64,000 bases of DNA from Plantibacter elymi (nom. nud.) (GTDB lineage: Bacteria; Actinomycetota; Actinomycetes; Actinomycetales; Microbacteriaceae), in the NCBI RefSeq assembly GCF_900177795.1, contig NZ_FXWJ01000002.1:806001-870000 (forward strand). The letters are read 5' to 3'. Numbering within the stretch: position 1 is the stretch's first letter; every line of letters begins with the position of its first letter. Below are positions 46,223 through 55,252 of the stretch, in pieces. A program made the translations under genes and the position numbers. Below the pieces are notes generated by a model that saw only the letters and a program-made list of their open reading frames with translations, was not told where the DNA came from and searched no databases.

Positions 46223-47017
46223 ATGGAGAGCCCCATGCAGCGATCGACGACTCCCGTGGAGCAGACGGACCCGCAGGTCGGCCTCGCGGTCTCGACCGTC
46301 ATCTTCACGCTCCGAGCCGACGACGGGTTCGGCGCGACCGACCCGGAGCCCGGCATCTGGCTCCCGCTCGTCCGGCGCATCCGTGAGCCCTACGACGGCC
46401 TCTGGGCGCTGCCGGGCGGCCCGCTCGGTGCCGCGGAGTCCCTCGCGGACGCGGCCTCGTCGACCCTGGAGACCACCACCTCCCTCCGCCCGCGGTACCT
46501 CGAGCAGTTGTACGCGTTCGGCGACCTCGACCGCTCCCCCGCCGAGCGCGTCGTCTCGATCGTCTACTGGGCGCTCGTCGGGTCCGACGAGGCGAAGCGC
46601 ACGCGGCTCGGCCAGAACGTCCGCTGGTTCCCGGCCGACGCGCTCCCCCCGTTGGCCTTCGACCACCGCGACATCGTCGAGTACGCCCTGTGGCGGCTCC
46701 GCAACAAGCTCGAGTACAGCCACATCGCGCACGCCTTCCTCGGGGAGACCTTCACCCTCTCCGAACTCCGGGAGGTGCACGAAGCGGTGTTGCAGAAGCA
46801 GCTCGACCCGGCGAACTTCCGACGCCAGGTCGAGTCCTCCGGTCTCGTCCTGCAGACCGACGAACTGCGTACCGGTGGGCGTCACCGCCCGGCGCGGCTC
46901 TACCGGTGGACCCAGCCCGTCACCCGACCGGAGACCCCGTCGCCCGGCCGGTCGACGAGCCGCCGGCCCACGACGTCCACCCCGACCACCCGTCAGCAGT
47001 CCGAGGAGCCAGCATGA
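46223..47017 (+). CDS. nrtR: NrtR-type Nudix-like regulator of NAD synthesis
   Basis: About 264 residues: an N-terminal Nudix-fold domain and a C-terminal winged-helix region (DIVEYALWRLRNKLEYSHIAHAFLGETFTLSELREVHEAVL). The Nudix box is decayed: after GGPLGAAESLADAAS comes STLETTTSL instead of the catalytic REUxEExGU, so hydrolysis is unlikely, as in NrtR repressors that sense ADP-ribose or related NAD metabolites. A low-complexity Ser/Thr/Arg tail of about 30 residues ends the protein. The stop overlaps the nadA start (ATGA). ATG 46235, behind GGAGAG, and GTG 46202 are alternative starts. Confidence 0.85.
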   Translation: MESPMQRSTTPVEQTDPQVGLAVSTVIFTLRADDGFGATDPEPGIWLPLVRRIREPYDGLWALPGGPLGAAESLADAASSTLETTTSLRPRYLEQLYAFGDLDRSPAERVVSIVYWALVGSDEAKRTRLGQNVRWFPADALPPLAFDHRDIVEYALWRLRNKLEYSHIAHAFLGETFTLSELREVHEAVLQKQLDPANFRRQVESSGLVLQTDELRTGGRHRPARLYRWTQPVTRPETPSPGRSTSRRPTTSTPTTRQQSEEPA

Positions 47018-48321
47018 CCATCACCGCATCCGTCGACGACACCATCCAGCAGATCACCGAGGGTGCGTCCGACGGCGCGACCTGCGCGCCCGAACTCGCG
47101 GCCGGTCCCTGGGTGTTCGACCTGCAGCCGCCGAGCTACGGCCCCGGCGCGTCGATGGGCGACGTCATCCCGACCGGTTCGCCGCGACAGGGACAACTCC
47201 CGGCCGCGTACCGCGACGCCTCGAACGACGAGCTCCACCGCCGCATCGTGGCCGCGAAGCAGACCCTCGGAGACCGCGTCGTGATCCTCGGACACTTCTA
47301 CCAGCGCGACGAGGTGGTCCAGCACGCCGACTACATCGGCGACTCGTTCCAGCTCGCGAACGCGGCGAAGGCACGCACCGAGGCGGAGGCGATCGTGTTC
47401 TGCGGTGTGCACTTCATGGCCGAGACCGCCGACCTGCTGTCCGGACCCGAGCAGGCCGTGATCCTCCCGAACCTCGCCGCCGGATGCTCGATGGCCGACA
47501 TGGCGGACATCGACCAGGTCGAGGAGGCGTGGGAGGCCCTCGAGGCGCTCTACGGGACCGAACCGGACGCCGACGGCCGGGTACCGGTCATCCCCGTCAC
47601 CTACATGAACTCCTCGGCGGCGCTCAAGGGCTTCTGCGGTCGGCACGGCGGGATCGTCTGCACGTCCAGCAACGCGGAGACGGTCCTGCGGTGGGCCTTC
47701 GAGCGCGGACAGCGGGTGCTGTTCTTCCCGGACCAGCACCTGGGTCGGAACACCGCCAAGAAGCTGGGCGTGCCGCTCGAGCACATGCCGATGTGGAACC
47801 CGAACCGCCCGCTCGGCGGCAACGAGGCGACCGACCTCGAGCAGGCCGAGGTCATCCTGTGGCACGGCTTCTGCTCGGTGCACAAGCGGTTCACCGTCGA
47901 CCAGATCGACCGCGCCCGGGCGCAGCACCCCGGCGTCCGAGTCATCGTGCACCCCGAGTGCCCGATGGCGGTCGTCGACGCCGCCGACGAGGCGGGATCG
48001 ACGGACTACATCCAGAAGGCCATCGCGGCGGCGCCGGACGGCACCACGTTCGCGATCGGCACCGAGATCAACATGGTGCAGCGCCTCGCCGCGCAGTACC
48101 CGCAGCACACGATCTTCTGCCTCGACGACGTGATCTGCCCCTGCTCGACGATGTACCGCATCCACCCCGGCTACCTTGCCTGGGTGCTCGAAGGACTCGT
48201 CGCGGGCGAGGTGCTCAACCGCATCACCGTCTCCGACGACGTGGCCGTCCCGGCCCGCCTGTCGCTCGAGCGCATGCTCGCCGCGAAGCCGCCGGTCGCC
48301 ACCGGAACCCAGGCCGGCTGA
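47014..48321 (+). CDS. nadA: Quinolinate synthase A
   Basis: A 435-residue [4Fe-4S] enzyme condensing iminoaspartate with dihydroxyacetone phosphate to quinolinate. Cluster cysteines are in AAGCSMAD, HPECPM and ICPCSTMYR. Other signatures are ILGHFYQRDEVVQHADYIGDS and CGVHFMAETA. It has an N-terminal extension of about 75 residues relative to the core domain. First enzyme gene of the operon, translationally coupled to nrtR; nadB starts 1 nt after its stop. Confidence 0.95.
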   Translation: MTITASVDDTIQQITEGASDGATCAPELAAGPWVFDLQPPSYGPGASMGDVIPTGSPRQGQLPAAYRDASNDELHRRIVAAKQTLGDRVVILGHFYQRDEVVQHADYIGDSFQLANAAKARTEAEAIVFCGVHFMAETADLLSGPEQAVILPNLAAGCSMADMADIDQVEEAWEALEALYGTEPDADGRVPVIPVTYMNSSAALKGFCGRHGGIVCTSSNAETVLRWAFERGQRVLFFPDQHLGRNTAKKLGVPLEHMPMWNPNRPLGGNEATDLEQAEVILWHGFCSVHKRFTVDQIDRARAQHPGVRVIVHPECPMAVVDAADEAGSTDYIQKAIAAAPDGTTFAIGTEINMVQRLAAQYPQHTIFCLDDVICPCSTMYRIHPGYLAWVLEGLVAGEVLNRITVSDDVAVPARLSLERMLAAKPPVATGTQAG

Positions 48322-48322
48322 C

Positions 48323-49945
48323 ATGGCGACGGTGCTCGTGGTCGGGAGCGGGATCGCCGGTCTCGTGGCCGCGATCCACGCGAGTGAACGGCACGAGGTG
48401 GTGGTCGTCACCAAGGACGTCCTCGGCCAGAGCAACACGCGCTATGCGCAGGGCGGGATCGCCGGGGTCATGTTCGACGACGACCGCGTCGAGGACCACG
48501 TCCGGGACACGCTGCTGGCCGGCGCGGGGCTGTGCGACGAGGAGGCCGTGCGGGTGCTCTGCACCGAGGGTCCCGAACGGATCCGCGAGCTCATCGCCTT
48601 CGGGGTGGCGTTCGACCGCGACGGCGACGCCTTCGCGAAGGGCCTCGAAGCGGCCCACTCGTACCCCCGGGTGCTGCACGCCGGCGGTGACGCGACCGGC
48701 GCGGCGATCGAGACGGCGCTCGTCGAGACGCTCGCAGCCCGGCGGGTCACCGTGCTGGAGCACACCGTCCTCGTCGACCTGGTGGTCACCGCCGGAACAG
48801 TCACCGGTGCGCACCTTCGGTCCTCCGAGCGCGGTGCGTTCACCGTCGACGCCGACCAGGTGATCCTCGCCACCGGCGGTGTCGGACAGCTCTACCCGTT
48901 CACGACCAACCCGGCGGTGGCGACGGGCGACGGCGCCGCTGCAGCGCTCCGTGCTGGAGCGGTGCTGGCCGACGTGGAGTTCGTCCAGTTCCACCCGACC
49001 GCGCTCGCCGCACCTGGCAGCTTCCTCGTCTCCGAGGCCGTCCGCGGCGAGGGGGCCGTGCTCCGGGACGCGAACGGTGAACGCTTCATGCGGGAGCTCC
49101 ACCCCGACGCCGAGCTGGCACCGCGCGATGTGGTCGCCCGCGGGATCGCCCGGGCCATGGCTGCGCAGGGTGGCGCGCCGGTGGCCCTCGACGCGACCGC
49201 GCTCGGCGAGGACCGCCTCGCCGCGCGGTTCCCGGGGATCGACGAGCACCTCCGGGCCTCCGGCGTGGACTGGTCGCGCACACCGGTCGCCGTCGCCCCG
49301 GCCGCACACTATTGGATGGGCGGTGTCGCCACGGATCTCGACGGCCGGACCACCCTGCCCGGGCTCCTCGCCGTGGGCGAAGTCGCACGCACCGGCGTCC
49401 ACGGCGCCAACCGCCTCGCATCCAACTCGCTCCTCGAGGGTGCCGTCTTCGCGGCCCGGGCGGTCGCGGCGATCGATGCGGCACCGGGTCCGATCGCCGG
49501 TCACCCGAGGCTCGGCGGTCAGCGGGTCTTCCTCGATCCCCTTGCGGCCGATGACGACCTCCGACTCCCAACGGACCCCGTCGAACCCTTCAGCCGGTCG
49601 GCGCTCCACGCCGTGATGTGGCGGGATGCCGGACTGGTCCGTGACGCGCGTGGTCTCGAGCTCGCGCGCCGGACCTTGGACCGTTGGTCGACCGAGCTCG
49701 ACGACGTCGACGCACCGCGGTCGGTCGCAGCCGCCGAGGACCGCAACCTCCTGCTGCTCGCCCGGGCAGTGGTCGCCGCTGCCCTCGCGCGCACCGAGTC
49801 ACGCGGTGCCCACGCAAGGGACGACCATCCCGGTGTCGATCCGGATCAGGCGTCACCCATCGCGATCGTCCTCACCACGGCGGCCGACGCGCACCTGCCC
49901 ACCACCCACCCATCCGTGAACGGAACCGTGCTCGCACCATGCTGA
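48323..49945 (+). CDS. nadB: L-aspartate oxidase
   Basis: A 540-residue FAD enzyme oxidising L-aspartate to iminoaspartate for NadA. It has the FAD-binding GSGIAGLVAAIHA (residues 8-20), QSNTRYAQGGIAGV and ATGGVGQLYPFTTNP. The active-site stretch is EFVQFHPTAL, and ASNSLLEGAVFAARAV is near the C-terminus. The last about 30 residues are poorly conserved. It overlaps nadC by 7 nt. Confidence 0.93.
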   Translation: MATVLVVGSGIAGLVAAIHASERHEVVVVTKDVLGQSNTRYAQGGIAGVMFDDDRVEDHVRDTLLAGAGLCDEEAVRVLCTEGPERIRELIAFGVAFDRDGDAFAKGLEAAHSYPRVLHAGGDATGAAIETALVETLAARRVTVLEHTVLVDLVVTAGTVTGAHLRSSERGAFTVDADQVILATGGVGQLYPFTTNPAVATGDGAAAALRAGAVLADVEFVQFHPTALAAPGSFLVSEAVRGEGAVLRDANGERFMRELHPDAELAPRDVVARGIARAMAAQGGAPVALDATALGEDRLAARFPGIDEHLRASGVDWSRTPVAVAPAAHYWMGGVATDLDGRTTLPGLLAVGEVARTGVHGANRLASNSLLEGAVFAARAVAAIDAAPGPIAGHPRLGGQRVFLDPLAADDDLRLPTDPVEPFSRSALHAVMWRDAGLVRDARGLELARRTLDRWSTELDDVDAPRSVAAAEDRNLLLLARAVVAAALARTESRGAHARDDHPGVDPDQASPIAIVLTTAADAHLPTTHPSVNGTVLAPC

Positions 49946-50790
49946 CCCCACACCTCATCGACACCACCGTCACCGCGGCCCTCGTCGAGGACGCCCCGTG
50001 GGGCGACCTGACGGCGGCGACCCTCATCCCGGAGGACGCCACGGCCTCGGCCTCCCTGACCGCGCGCGAGGCGGGCGTCTTCAGCGGTTCGGCCGTGTTC
50101 GAGGCGGCGTTCCGACTGACCGACCCGCGCATCACGGTCGCGTTCCTCGTCGCCGACGGCGAGCGGTTCGCGGCGGGCGACACCATCGCCATGGTGTCGG
50201 GTCCGGCGCGTGCCGTCCTGACCGCCGAGCGCGTCGCCCTGAACTTCGTCCAGCGGATGAGCGGCATCGCGACCATCACCGCGGCCTACGTCGAAGCCGT
50301 GTCGGACACCCGCGCCCGCATCGTCGACACCCGGAAGACGACCCCGGGTCTGCGCGTCTTCGAGCGCCACGCGGTGCGATCGGGTGGCGGGCACAACCAC
50401 CGCCACTCGCTCTCCGACGCCGTCATGGTCAAGGACAACCACCTGTCGGTCCTCCTCGAGCGCGGCCTGACGGTCACCGAGGCCTTGCTGCGGGCTCGCG
50501 AGGAGCTCCCGCACACGACGACGATCGAGGTCGAGGTCGACCGCCTGGACCAGATCGAGGCGGTGCTCGCGGCGGGCGTCGACACGATCATGCTCGACAA
50601 CTTCACCGTCGACGAGCTCCGCGAGGGCGTCGCGCTGATCGCCGGCCGCGCCATCGTGGAGGCGAGCGGGAACGTGACGCTGTCGACGGTGCGGGCCATC
50701 GCGGAGACCGGCGTGGACGTCATCTCCTCCGGCGCCCTCACGCACAGTGTCCGCTCCCTCGACCTCGGACTCGACGTCTCGGTCGACTGA
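49939..50790 (+). CDS. nadC: Quinolinate phosphoribosyltransferase (decarboxylating)
   Basis: A 283-residue type II phosphoribosyltransferase making nicotinate mononucleotide from quinolinate and PRPP. Signatures include EDAPWGDLTAATL, LNFVQRMSGIAT, DTRKTTPGLRVFERHAVRSGGGHNHR and DTIMLDNF, with VEASGNVTLSTVRAIAETGVDVISSGALTHS at the C-terminus. ATG 49939 lies inside the end of nadB. Confidence 0.95.
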   Translation: MLTPHLIDTTVTAALVEDAPWGDLTAATLIPEDATASASLTAREAGVFSGSAVFEAAFRLTDPRITVAFLVADGERFAAGDTIAMVSGPARAVLTAERVALNFVQRMSGIATITAAYVEAVSDTRARIVDTRKTTPGLRVFERHAVRSGGGHNHRHSLSDAVMVKDNHLSVLLERGLTVTEALLRAREELPHTTTIEVEVDRLDQIEAVLAAGVDTIMLDNFTVDELREGVALIAGRAIVEASGNVTLSTVRAIAETGVDVISSGALTHSVRSLDLGLDVSVD

Positions 50791-50791
50791 G

Positions 50792-51934
50792 ATGCTCTAC
50801 CTCGACAACGCGGCGACGACGCCGGTGCGCCCCGAGGTGCTCGAGGCGATGTGGCCGTACCTGACGAGCACCTTCGGCAACCCGTCGAGCCATCACACCG
50901 TCGGCGAGGCGGCCGCCGAGGCGTTGCGGGATGCCCGGCGACGCGTCGCCACCGCACTGGGCGTCCGACCTGGGGACGTGGTGTTCACCTCGGGCGGCAC
51001 CGAAGCGGACAACCTCGCGGTCAAGGGCATCACCCTGGCGGCGCTCGATCGCGGACGCCATGTCGTCACCTCGCCGATCGAGCACGAGGCGGTCGCGGAA
51101 TCGGTCGCGTACCTCACGCGGTTCCACGGCGTCGAGGCCACCGTCCTCCCGGTGGACGGGACCGGCCTGGTCGACCCGGCCGAGCTCGCCGCTGCACTCC
51201 GGCCGGACACGGTGCTCGTCTCGGTGATGGCGGCCAACAACGAGATCGGCACCATCCAGGACCTGTCGGAGCTCGGAGCCGTCACCCGGGCCGCTGGGGT
51301 CCCCTTCCACACCGACGCCGTGCAGGCGGCAGGATGGCTGCCGCTCGGACTGGATCGCCTCGGCGTGGACGCGCTGAGCCTCGCCGGCCACAAGCTCGGT
51401 GCTCCGAAGGGCGTCGGACTGCTCGCCGCGCGCGGTTCCCTGCCGCTGGAACCGCTCCTGCACGGTGGCGGTCAGGAACGCGGTCGCCGGAGCGGGACCG
51501 AACAGGTGGCCGCCGCTGTCGGGCTCGCGACGGCGCTGGAGCTCGCCGAGCGTGATCGGATGGAAGCGGTCGACCGCGTCAGCGGGCTGCGTGACGCGTT
51601 CATCGCGAGGGTCCTGAACGAGGTCCCGCGCGCTCGGTTGACGGGCCACCCCGAACGACGCCTGCCGGGTATCGCGTCGTTCGTGTTCCCCGGGACCTCT
51701 GGTGAGGCGGTCCTCCTCGAACTCGAACGCCGCGGTGTCATCTCCTCGAGCGGCTCCGCGTGCGCCGCCGGCAGCGACGAGCCGTCACCGGTCCTCCTCG
51801 CGATCGGCATCGCTCCGGAGGTCGCGCAGACCGCCGTGCGCTTCAGCTGCACCACCGCCGTCACCGCGGCCGAGCTGGACCGGACGGCGAGCGCCGTCGT
51901 CGCCTCGGTGGAGGCCGTCGCGGGTCTCCGCTGA
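50792..51934 (+). CDS. Cysteine desulfurase (NifS/IscS-like) of nad operon
   Basis: A 380-residue PLP enzyme that takes sulfur from cysteine. The PLP lysine is in SLAGHKLGAPKG and the persulfide-forming Cys in SSSGSACAAGSDEPS. The N-terminus MLYLDNAATTPVRPEVLEAM is typical of class I desulfurases. It starts 1 nt after nadC, so it belongs to the nad operon. The likely role is supplying sulfur for the NadA cluster, as seen with dedicated NifS proteins beside nadB or nadA in other bacteria. Confidence 0.92.
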   Translation: MLYLDNAATTPVRPEVLEAMWPYLTSTFGNPSSHHTVGEAAAEALRDARRRVATALGVRPGDVVFTSGGTEADNLAVKGITLAALDRGRHVVTSPIEHEAVAESVAYLTRFHGVEATVLPVDGTGLVDPAELAAALRPDTVLVSVMAANNEIGTIQDLSELGAVTRAAGVPFHTDAVQAAGWLPLGLDRLGVDALSLAGHKLGAPKGVGLLAARGSLPLEPLLHGGGQERGRRSGTEQVAAAVGLATALELAERDRMEAVDRVSGLRDAFIARVLNEVPRARLTGHPERRLPGIASFVFPGTSGEAVLLELERRGVISSSGSACAAGSDEPSPVLLAIGIAPEVAQTAVRFSCTTAVTAAELDRTASAVVASVEAVAGLR

Positions 51935-52042
51935 ACCCCACGACGACCGACCGGACGGATCCGGCCGGGCGCTCGGTGCCTGGTGTCCGACGCCGGGTGT
52001 CCAGCGGCGTCCTCCGCCGGAGGCTGGGCTACGGTGGGATCC

Positions 52043-52243
52043 ATGAGCACCGAGCAGGACGCGGCAGACCGCGCACGACGTCGACACGACAACGAGGACG
52101 CTGACGCCGTCACCCGGTTCCTCGCCGAGCGCGACCCGGAGTACGACCTCCACACGGAGCGTCTGGTCGACCCGGAGGAGGTCATCCTCAAGGACTGGCT
52201 GCCGCACGCGACCCCGACCGACGGTGGCGCCCCCGCCCCCTGA
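52043..52243 (+). CDS. Small acidic protein of unknown function
   Basis: A 66-residue acidic protein (STEQDAADRARRRHDNEDADAV, VDPEEVILKDWLPHATP) with no recognised domain. TACGGT at 52030-52035, 7 nt before the ATG, suggests a leaderless transcript. It follows the desulfurase by 108 nt. Coding support comes from the clean start context and amino acid composition. Confidence 0.5.
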   Translation: MSTEQDAADRARRRHDNEDADAVTRFLAERDPEYDLHTERLVDPEEVILKDWLPHATPTDGGAPAP

Positions 52244-52362
52244 GCGCCGGATCGTCTCATGATCTAGCCGCCCACGCCTCGGAACACAAGTGGTTGCCGC
52301 GCGTGCGCGGGCCCGCGAGGCTGGATCTGTGACCGAGAGTCGGGATCAGAGACGGAGCTGAC

Positions 52363-52578
52363 ATGGGATTCCTGGACAACGCCAAGGACGCTGCTGAGGC
52401 GACCGGCCGGAAGATCGGCGAGACCGTCGAAGACGCCAAGGACCGGATCGGCGACAAGGTCGACGAGGTCAAGGCCGACGCGAAGGTGAAGCAGGCGGAG
52501 GCCGACGTGAAGAAGGCCGAGGCCGAGCGCGACACCACCGAGGCGAAGAACGACTACAAGGAGCAGCTGCGCGACTGA
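52363..52578 (+). CDS. Small helical stress-type protein
   Basis: A 71-residue, highly charged Lys/Glu/Ala/Asp protein predicted to be one long amphipathic helix or coiled coil (GETVEDAKDRIGDKVDEVKADAKV, then QAEADVKKAEAERD). The 11-residue-like periodicity resembles LEA-type and CsbD-like bacterial stress proteins, but it is not clearly either. GGAG at 52352-52355 precedes the ATG, and a strong hairpin follows the gene, so it is an independent unit. Function unknown. Confidence 0.65.
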   Translation: MGFLDNAKDAAEATGRKIGETVEDAKDRIGDKVDEVKADAKVKQAEADVKKAEAERDTTEAKNDYKEQLRD

Positions 52579-52594
52579 CGCGCCCTCTGAACGA

Positions 52595-52630
52595 CGAGGA
52601 CCCCGCCTGGCGAACGCCGCGGGGTCCTCG
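52595..52630 (+). terminator. Hairpin after helical stress-type protein
   Basis: A perfect 12-bp stem, CGAGGACCCCGC (52595-52606) with GCGGGGTCCTCG (52619-52630), 17 nt after the stop. The 170 nt from here to 52800 contains no gene I can support. Confidence 0.75.
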
Positions 52631-52800
52631 CTCATGTCCGGGGCATGCGTCGTGCTCCCCGGCGACGACCGGGGCCGGCGACGCCGGTGTGATCGCCGAG
52701 ATCCACCGGGAAATGGTTCTGACAGCGCCGATCTCGAGTGCCATCATGAACGGTAGCCGCGGACGCCCGGCCCGCGACCCGTTCCGACGAGGTGGCCGAC

Positions 52801-53370
52801 ATGTCGATCCTCCACACCATCCCCGAAGCCGATGCCGATGCGACGACGGCCGCGATGTACGACGACGACATCGCCGACCAGGGTTTCGTCGCTGCGCACA
52901 CGAAGGTGATGGCGTTGAACCCCGGGGCCTACGCCGCGTGGGAGGCGCTGATCGGTGAGATCGCCCGACCGCTCGGCCTGCGACGCTACGAGCTCGTGAC
53001 GCTCGCCGCGGCGCGAGGGACGCGGTCACGGCATTGCCGTCTCGCTCACGGCCGGAGATCGCTTGCGCTGTTCGAGGAGGACCAACTCGTGCGCATCGCG
53101 GCGGACTATCGCGACGCCGACCTGAGCCCCGCGGAGGTCGCGATGATGGCCTTCGCGGAACGGGTGGGTCGCGACTCGGACCGGATGACCGACGCCGACA
53201 GCCTGAGTCTCCGCCAGCACGGCTTCTCCGACCGGGAGATCCTCGACATCACGCTCGCCGCGGCCGCCCGCAACTACTACAGCCGCGCGATCCAGGCGCT
53301 CGCGGTCGACGTCGACGTTCCCGAGGACATCGGACCCGAACTCCGTGACGCGCTCCTCCGGGGCCTCTGA
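52801..53370 (+). CDS. Carboxymuconolactone decarboxylase (AhpD-fold) family protein
   Basis: A 189-residue all-helical AhpD/CMD-type protein. The motif region is RGTRSRHCRLAHGRR: the second Cys and the His of the CxxCxxxH redox motif are present, the first Cys is not. Such single-Cys proteins are annotated as peroxidase-related but may have other roles. ATG 52801 follows GAGGTGG at 52788-52794; GTG 52792 is an alternative. Convergent with the ABC-F gene, only 16 nt away. Confidence 0.8.
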   Translation: MSILHTIPEADADATTAAMYDDDIADQGFVAAHTKVMALNPGAYAAWEALIGEIARPLGLRRYELVTLAAARGTRSRHCRLAHGRRSLALFEEDQLVRIAADYRDADLSPAEVAMMAFAERVGRDSDRMTDADSLSLRQHGFSDREILDITLAAAARNYYSRAIQALAVDVDVPEDIGPELRDALLRGL

Positions 53371-53386
53371 GCGGTACCGCCGCGGG

Positions 53387-55042
53387 CTAGCGCTCCGTGA
53401 CCTGGCCGGCCTCGACGACCCACCGCCGCTCGATCCGGACGGTGTCGAGCATGCGGCGGTCGTGGGTGACGAGGAGCAGTGTTCCGTCGTAGCTCTCGAG
53501 CGCCTCCTCGAGCTGTTCGATCGCAGCGAGGTCGAGGTGGTTCGTCGGCTCGTCCAGGACCAGCAGGTTGATCCCTGTCGCCTGGAGCACGGCGAGCCCG
53601 GCGCGGGTGCGCTCCCCCGGTGACAGCTCGTCGACGGGCCGGTTCACGTGGTCGGCCTTCAGCCCGAACTTCGCCAGCAGCGTCCTGACCTCTCCCGGAC
53701 TGAGGTCGGGCACGATCGCCTCGAAGCGGTCGGCGAGCGGCTCCGTGCCGACGAGCAGTGAGCGGGCCTGGTCGATCTCGCCGATCCGCACACTCGAGCC
53801 GAGGCTCGCGCTGCCCGCGTCGGGTTCGCGACGACCGAGCAGCGTCGCGAGCAGGGTGGACTTGCCGGCGCCGTTGGGCCCGGTGATGCCGATGCGATCG
53901 CCCACGTTCACCTGGAGCGACAGGGGGCCGAGCTGGAAGTCGCCCTGCCGGACGACGGCCTCGGACAGCGTCGCGACGACCGTGCTCGAACGCGGTGCGC
54001 TGCCGATCGTGAACTGCAGCTGCCACTCCTTGCGCGGTTCCTCGACCTCGTCCAGTCGGGCGATGCGGCTCTCCATCTGCCGGACCTTCTGGGCCTGCTT
54101 CTCCGAGGACTCCGCCGACGCCTTCCGCCGGATCTTGTCGTTGTCGGGCGCCTTCTTCATCGCGTTCCGCACACCCTGGCTGGACCACTCCCGCTGCACC
54201 CGGGCGCGACCGATGAGATCGGCCTTCTTGTCGGCGAACTCGTCGTAGGCGTCGCGGGCGTGCCGCCTGGCGACCTCGCGCTCCTCGAGGTAGGCCTCGT
54301 ATCCGCCCCCGAAGACGCGGTTGCTCTGCTGCGCGAGGTCGAGTTCGAGGACGCGCGTGACGCAGCGGGCGAGGAACTCTCGGTCGTGGCTGACGAGCAC
54401 CACACCCCCGCGCAATCCCTGCACGAAGCGTTCGAGCCGCTCCAAGCCGTCCAGGTCGAGATCGTTGGTCGGTTCGTCGAGGAGGACGATGTCGAATCGC
54501 GACAGCAGCAGCGCCGCCAGTCCGACGCGAGCGGCTTGCCCGCCCGAGAGTGACGTCATCATCGTGGTCGTCACATCCGCGTCGAGGTCCAGCCCGAGGT
54601 CGGCGAGGACCGCGGGGATCCGCTCCTCGAGGTCGGCCGCCCCGCTCGCCAACCAGCGGTCGAGGGCGGCGGAGTAGACGTCCGCGGGGTCCGTGCCTGC
54701 CTGCGGGGGCTCGGCGAGCGCCGCGGCGGCCGCGTCCATCGCCTCGGTCGCCGCAGCGCAGCCAGTCCGCCGGGCGATGTAGGCGGCGACGCTCTCACCG
54801 ACGACACGCTCGTGTTCCTGCGGCAGCGCGCCCACGAAGGCGTCTGACGGCGACAGCGTGATCGTGCCGGCCTGCGGTTCGAGGGAGCCGCCGAGGAGCT
54901 GCAGCAGCGTCGACTTCCCGGCTCCGTTCATCCCGACGACGCCGACGACGTCGCCCGGTGCCACCGTCAGATCGAGGCCGTCGAACAGGGTGCGGTGGCC
55001 GTGTCCTCCGGCCAGGCCTTGGGCCACGAGCGTTGCAGTCAT
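53387..55042 (-). CDS. ABC-F family ATPase
   Basis: A 551-residue soluble protein with two ABC ATPase domains and no membrane segments. The first has Walker A GMNGAGKST and signature LSGGQAARVGLAALLL, with Walker B IVLLDEP. The second has Walker A GPNGAGKST and signature LSPGERTRAGLAVL, with Walker B LLVLDEPTNHLDL. The linker (about 230-320) is charged and helical. ABC-F proteins bind the ribosomal E site and relieve stalling or antibiotic action. It resembles the actinobacterial translation-factor or resistance-type members; which of these cannot be told. Confidence 0.9.
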   Translation of the reverse strand: MTATLVAQGLAGGHGHRTLFDGLDLTVAPGDVVGVVGMNGAGKSTLLQLLGGSLEPQAGTITLSPSDAFVGALPQEHERVVGESVAAYIARRTGCAAATEAMDAAAAALAEPPQAGTDPADVYSAALDRWLASGAADLEERIPAVLADLGLDLDADVTTTMMTSLSGGQAARVGLAALLLSRFDIVLLDEPTNDLDLDGLERLERFVQGLRGGVVLVSHDREFLARCVTRVLELDLAQQSNRVFGGGYEAYLEEREVARRHARDAYDEFADKKADLIGRARVQREWSSQGVRNAMKKAPDNDKIRRKASAESSEKQAQKVRQMESRIARLDEVEEPRKEWQLQFTIGSAPRSSTVVATLSEAVVRQGDFQLGPLSLQVNVGDRIGITGPNGAGKSTLLATLLGRREPDAGSASLGSSVRIGEIDQARSLLVGTEPLADRFEAIVPDLSPGEVRTLLAKFGLKADHVNRPVDELSPGERTRAGLAVLQATGINLLVLDEPTNHLDLAAIEQLEEALESYDGTLLLVTHDRRMLDTVRIERRWVVEAGQVTER

Positions 55043-55131
55043 GCTGCAATCGTCTCATTGGGAGCAGGCCTCGCCGAACGTTCATTTCGCGCCACGAGTC
55101 GGCGACGTAGCGTATCGCACCAAGATAACGA

Positions 55132-55160
55132 TTGACTACGTCACGAGAGCTAGCTGATCT
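55132..55160 (+). promoter_or_regulatory. Candidate sigma-70-type promoter for ice-binding protein gene
   Basis: TTGACT (55132-55137), 17-nt spacer, TGATCT (55155-55160), about 92 nt upstream of the ATG. The 210-nt gap 55043-55252 is more A/T-rich than its surroundings. Confidence 0.45.
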
Positions 55161-55252
55161 AGTGACCCCCGAAGGTGGTACACAGGGAACAGTTGCGGTT
55201 GATGTCGCCATCCTCTTTGGCTTCGCGCCCCTCCCACACGGAAGGGGCCTTC

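Noticed and set aside
53387-55042. ABC-F gene as a membrane transporter
   Set aside because: Two ATPase domains without any membrane segment or partner permease; this is the ribosome-associated ABC-F class.
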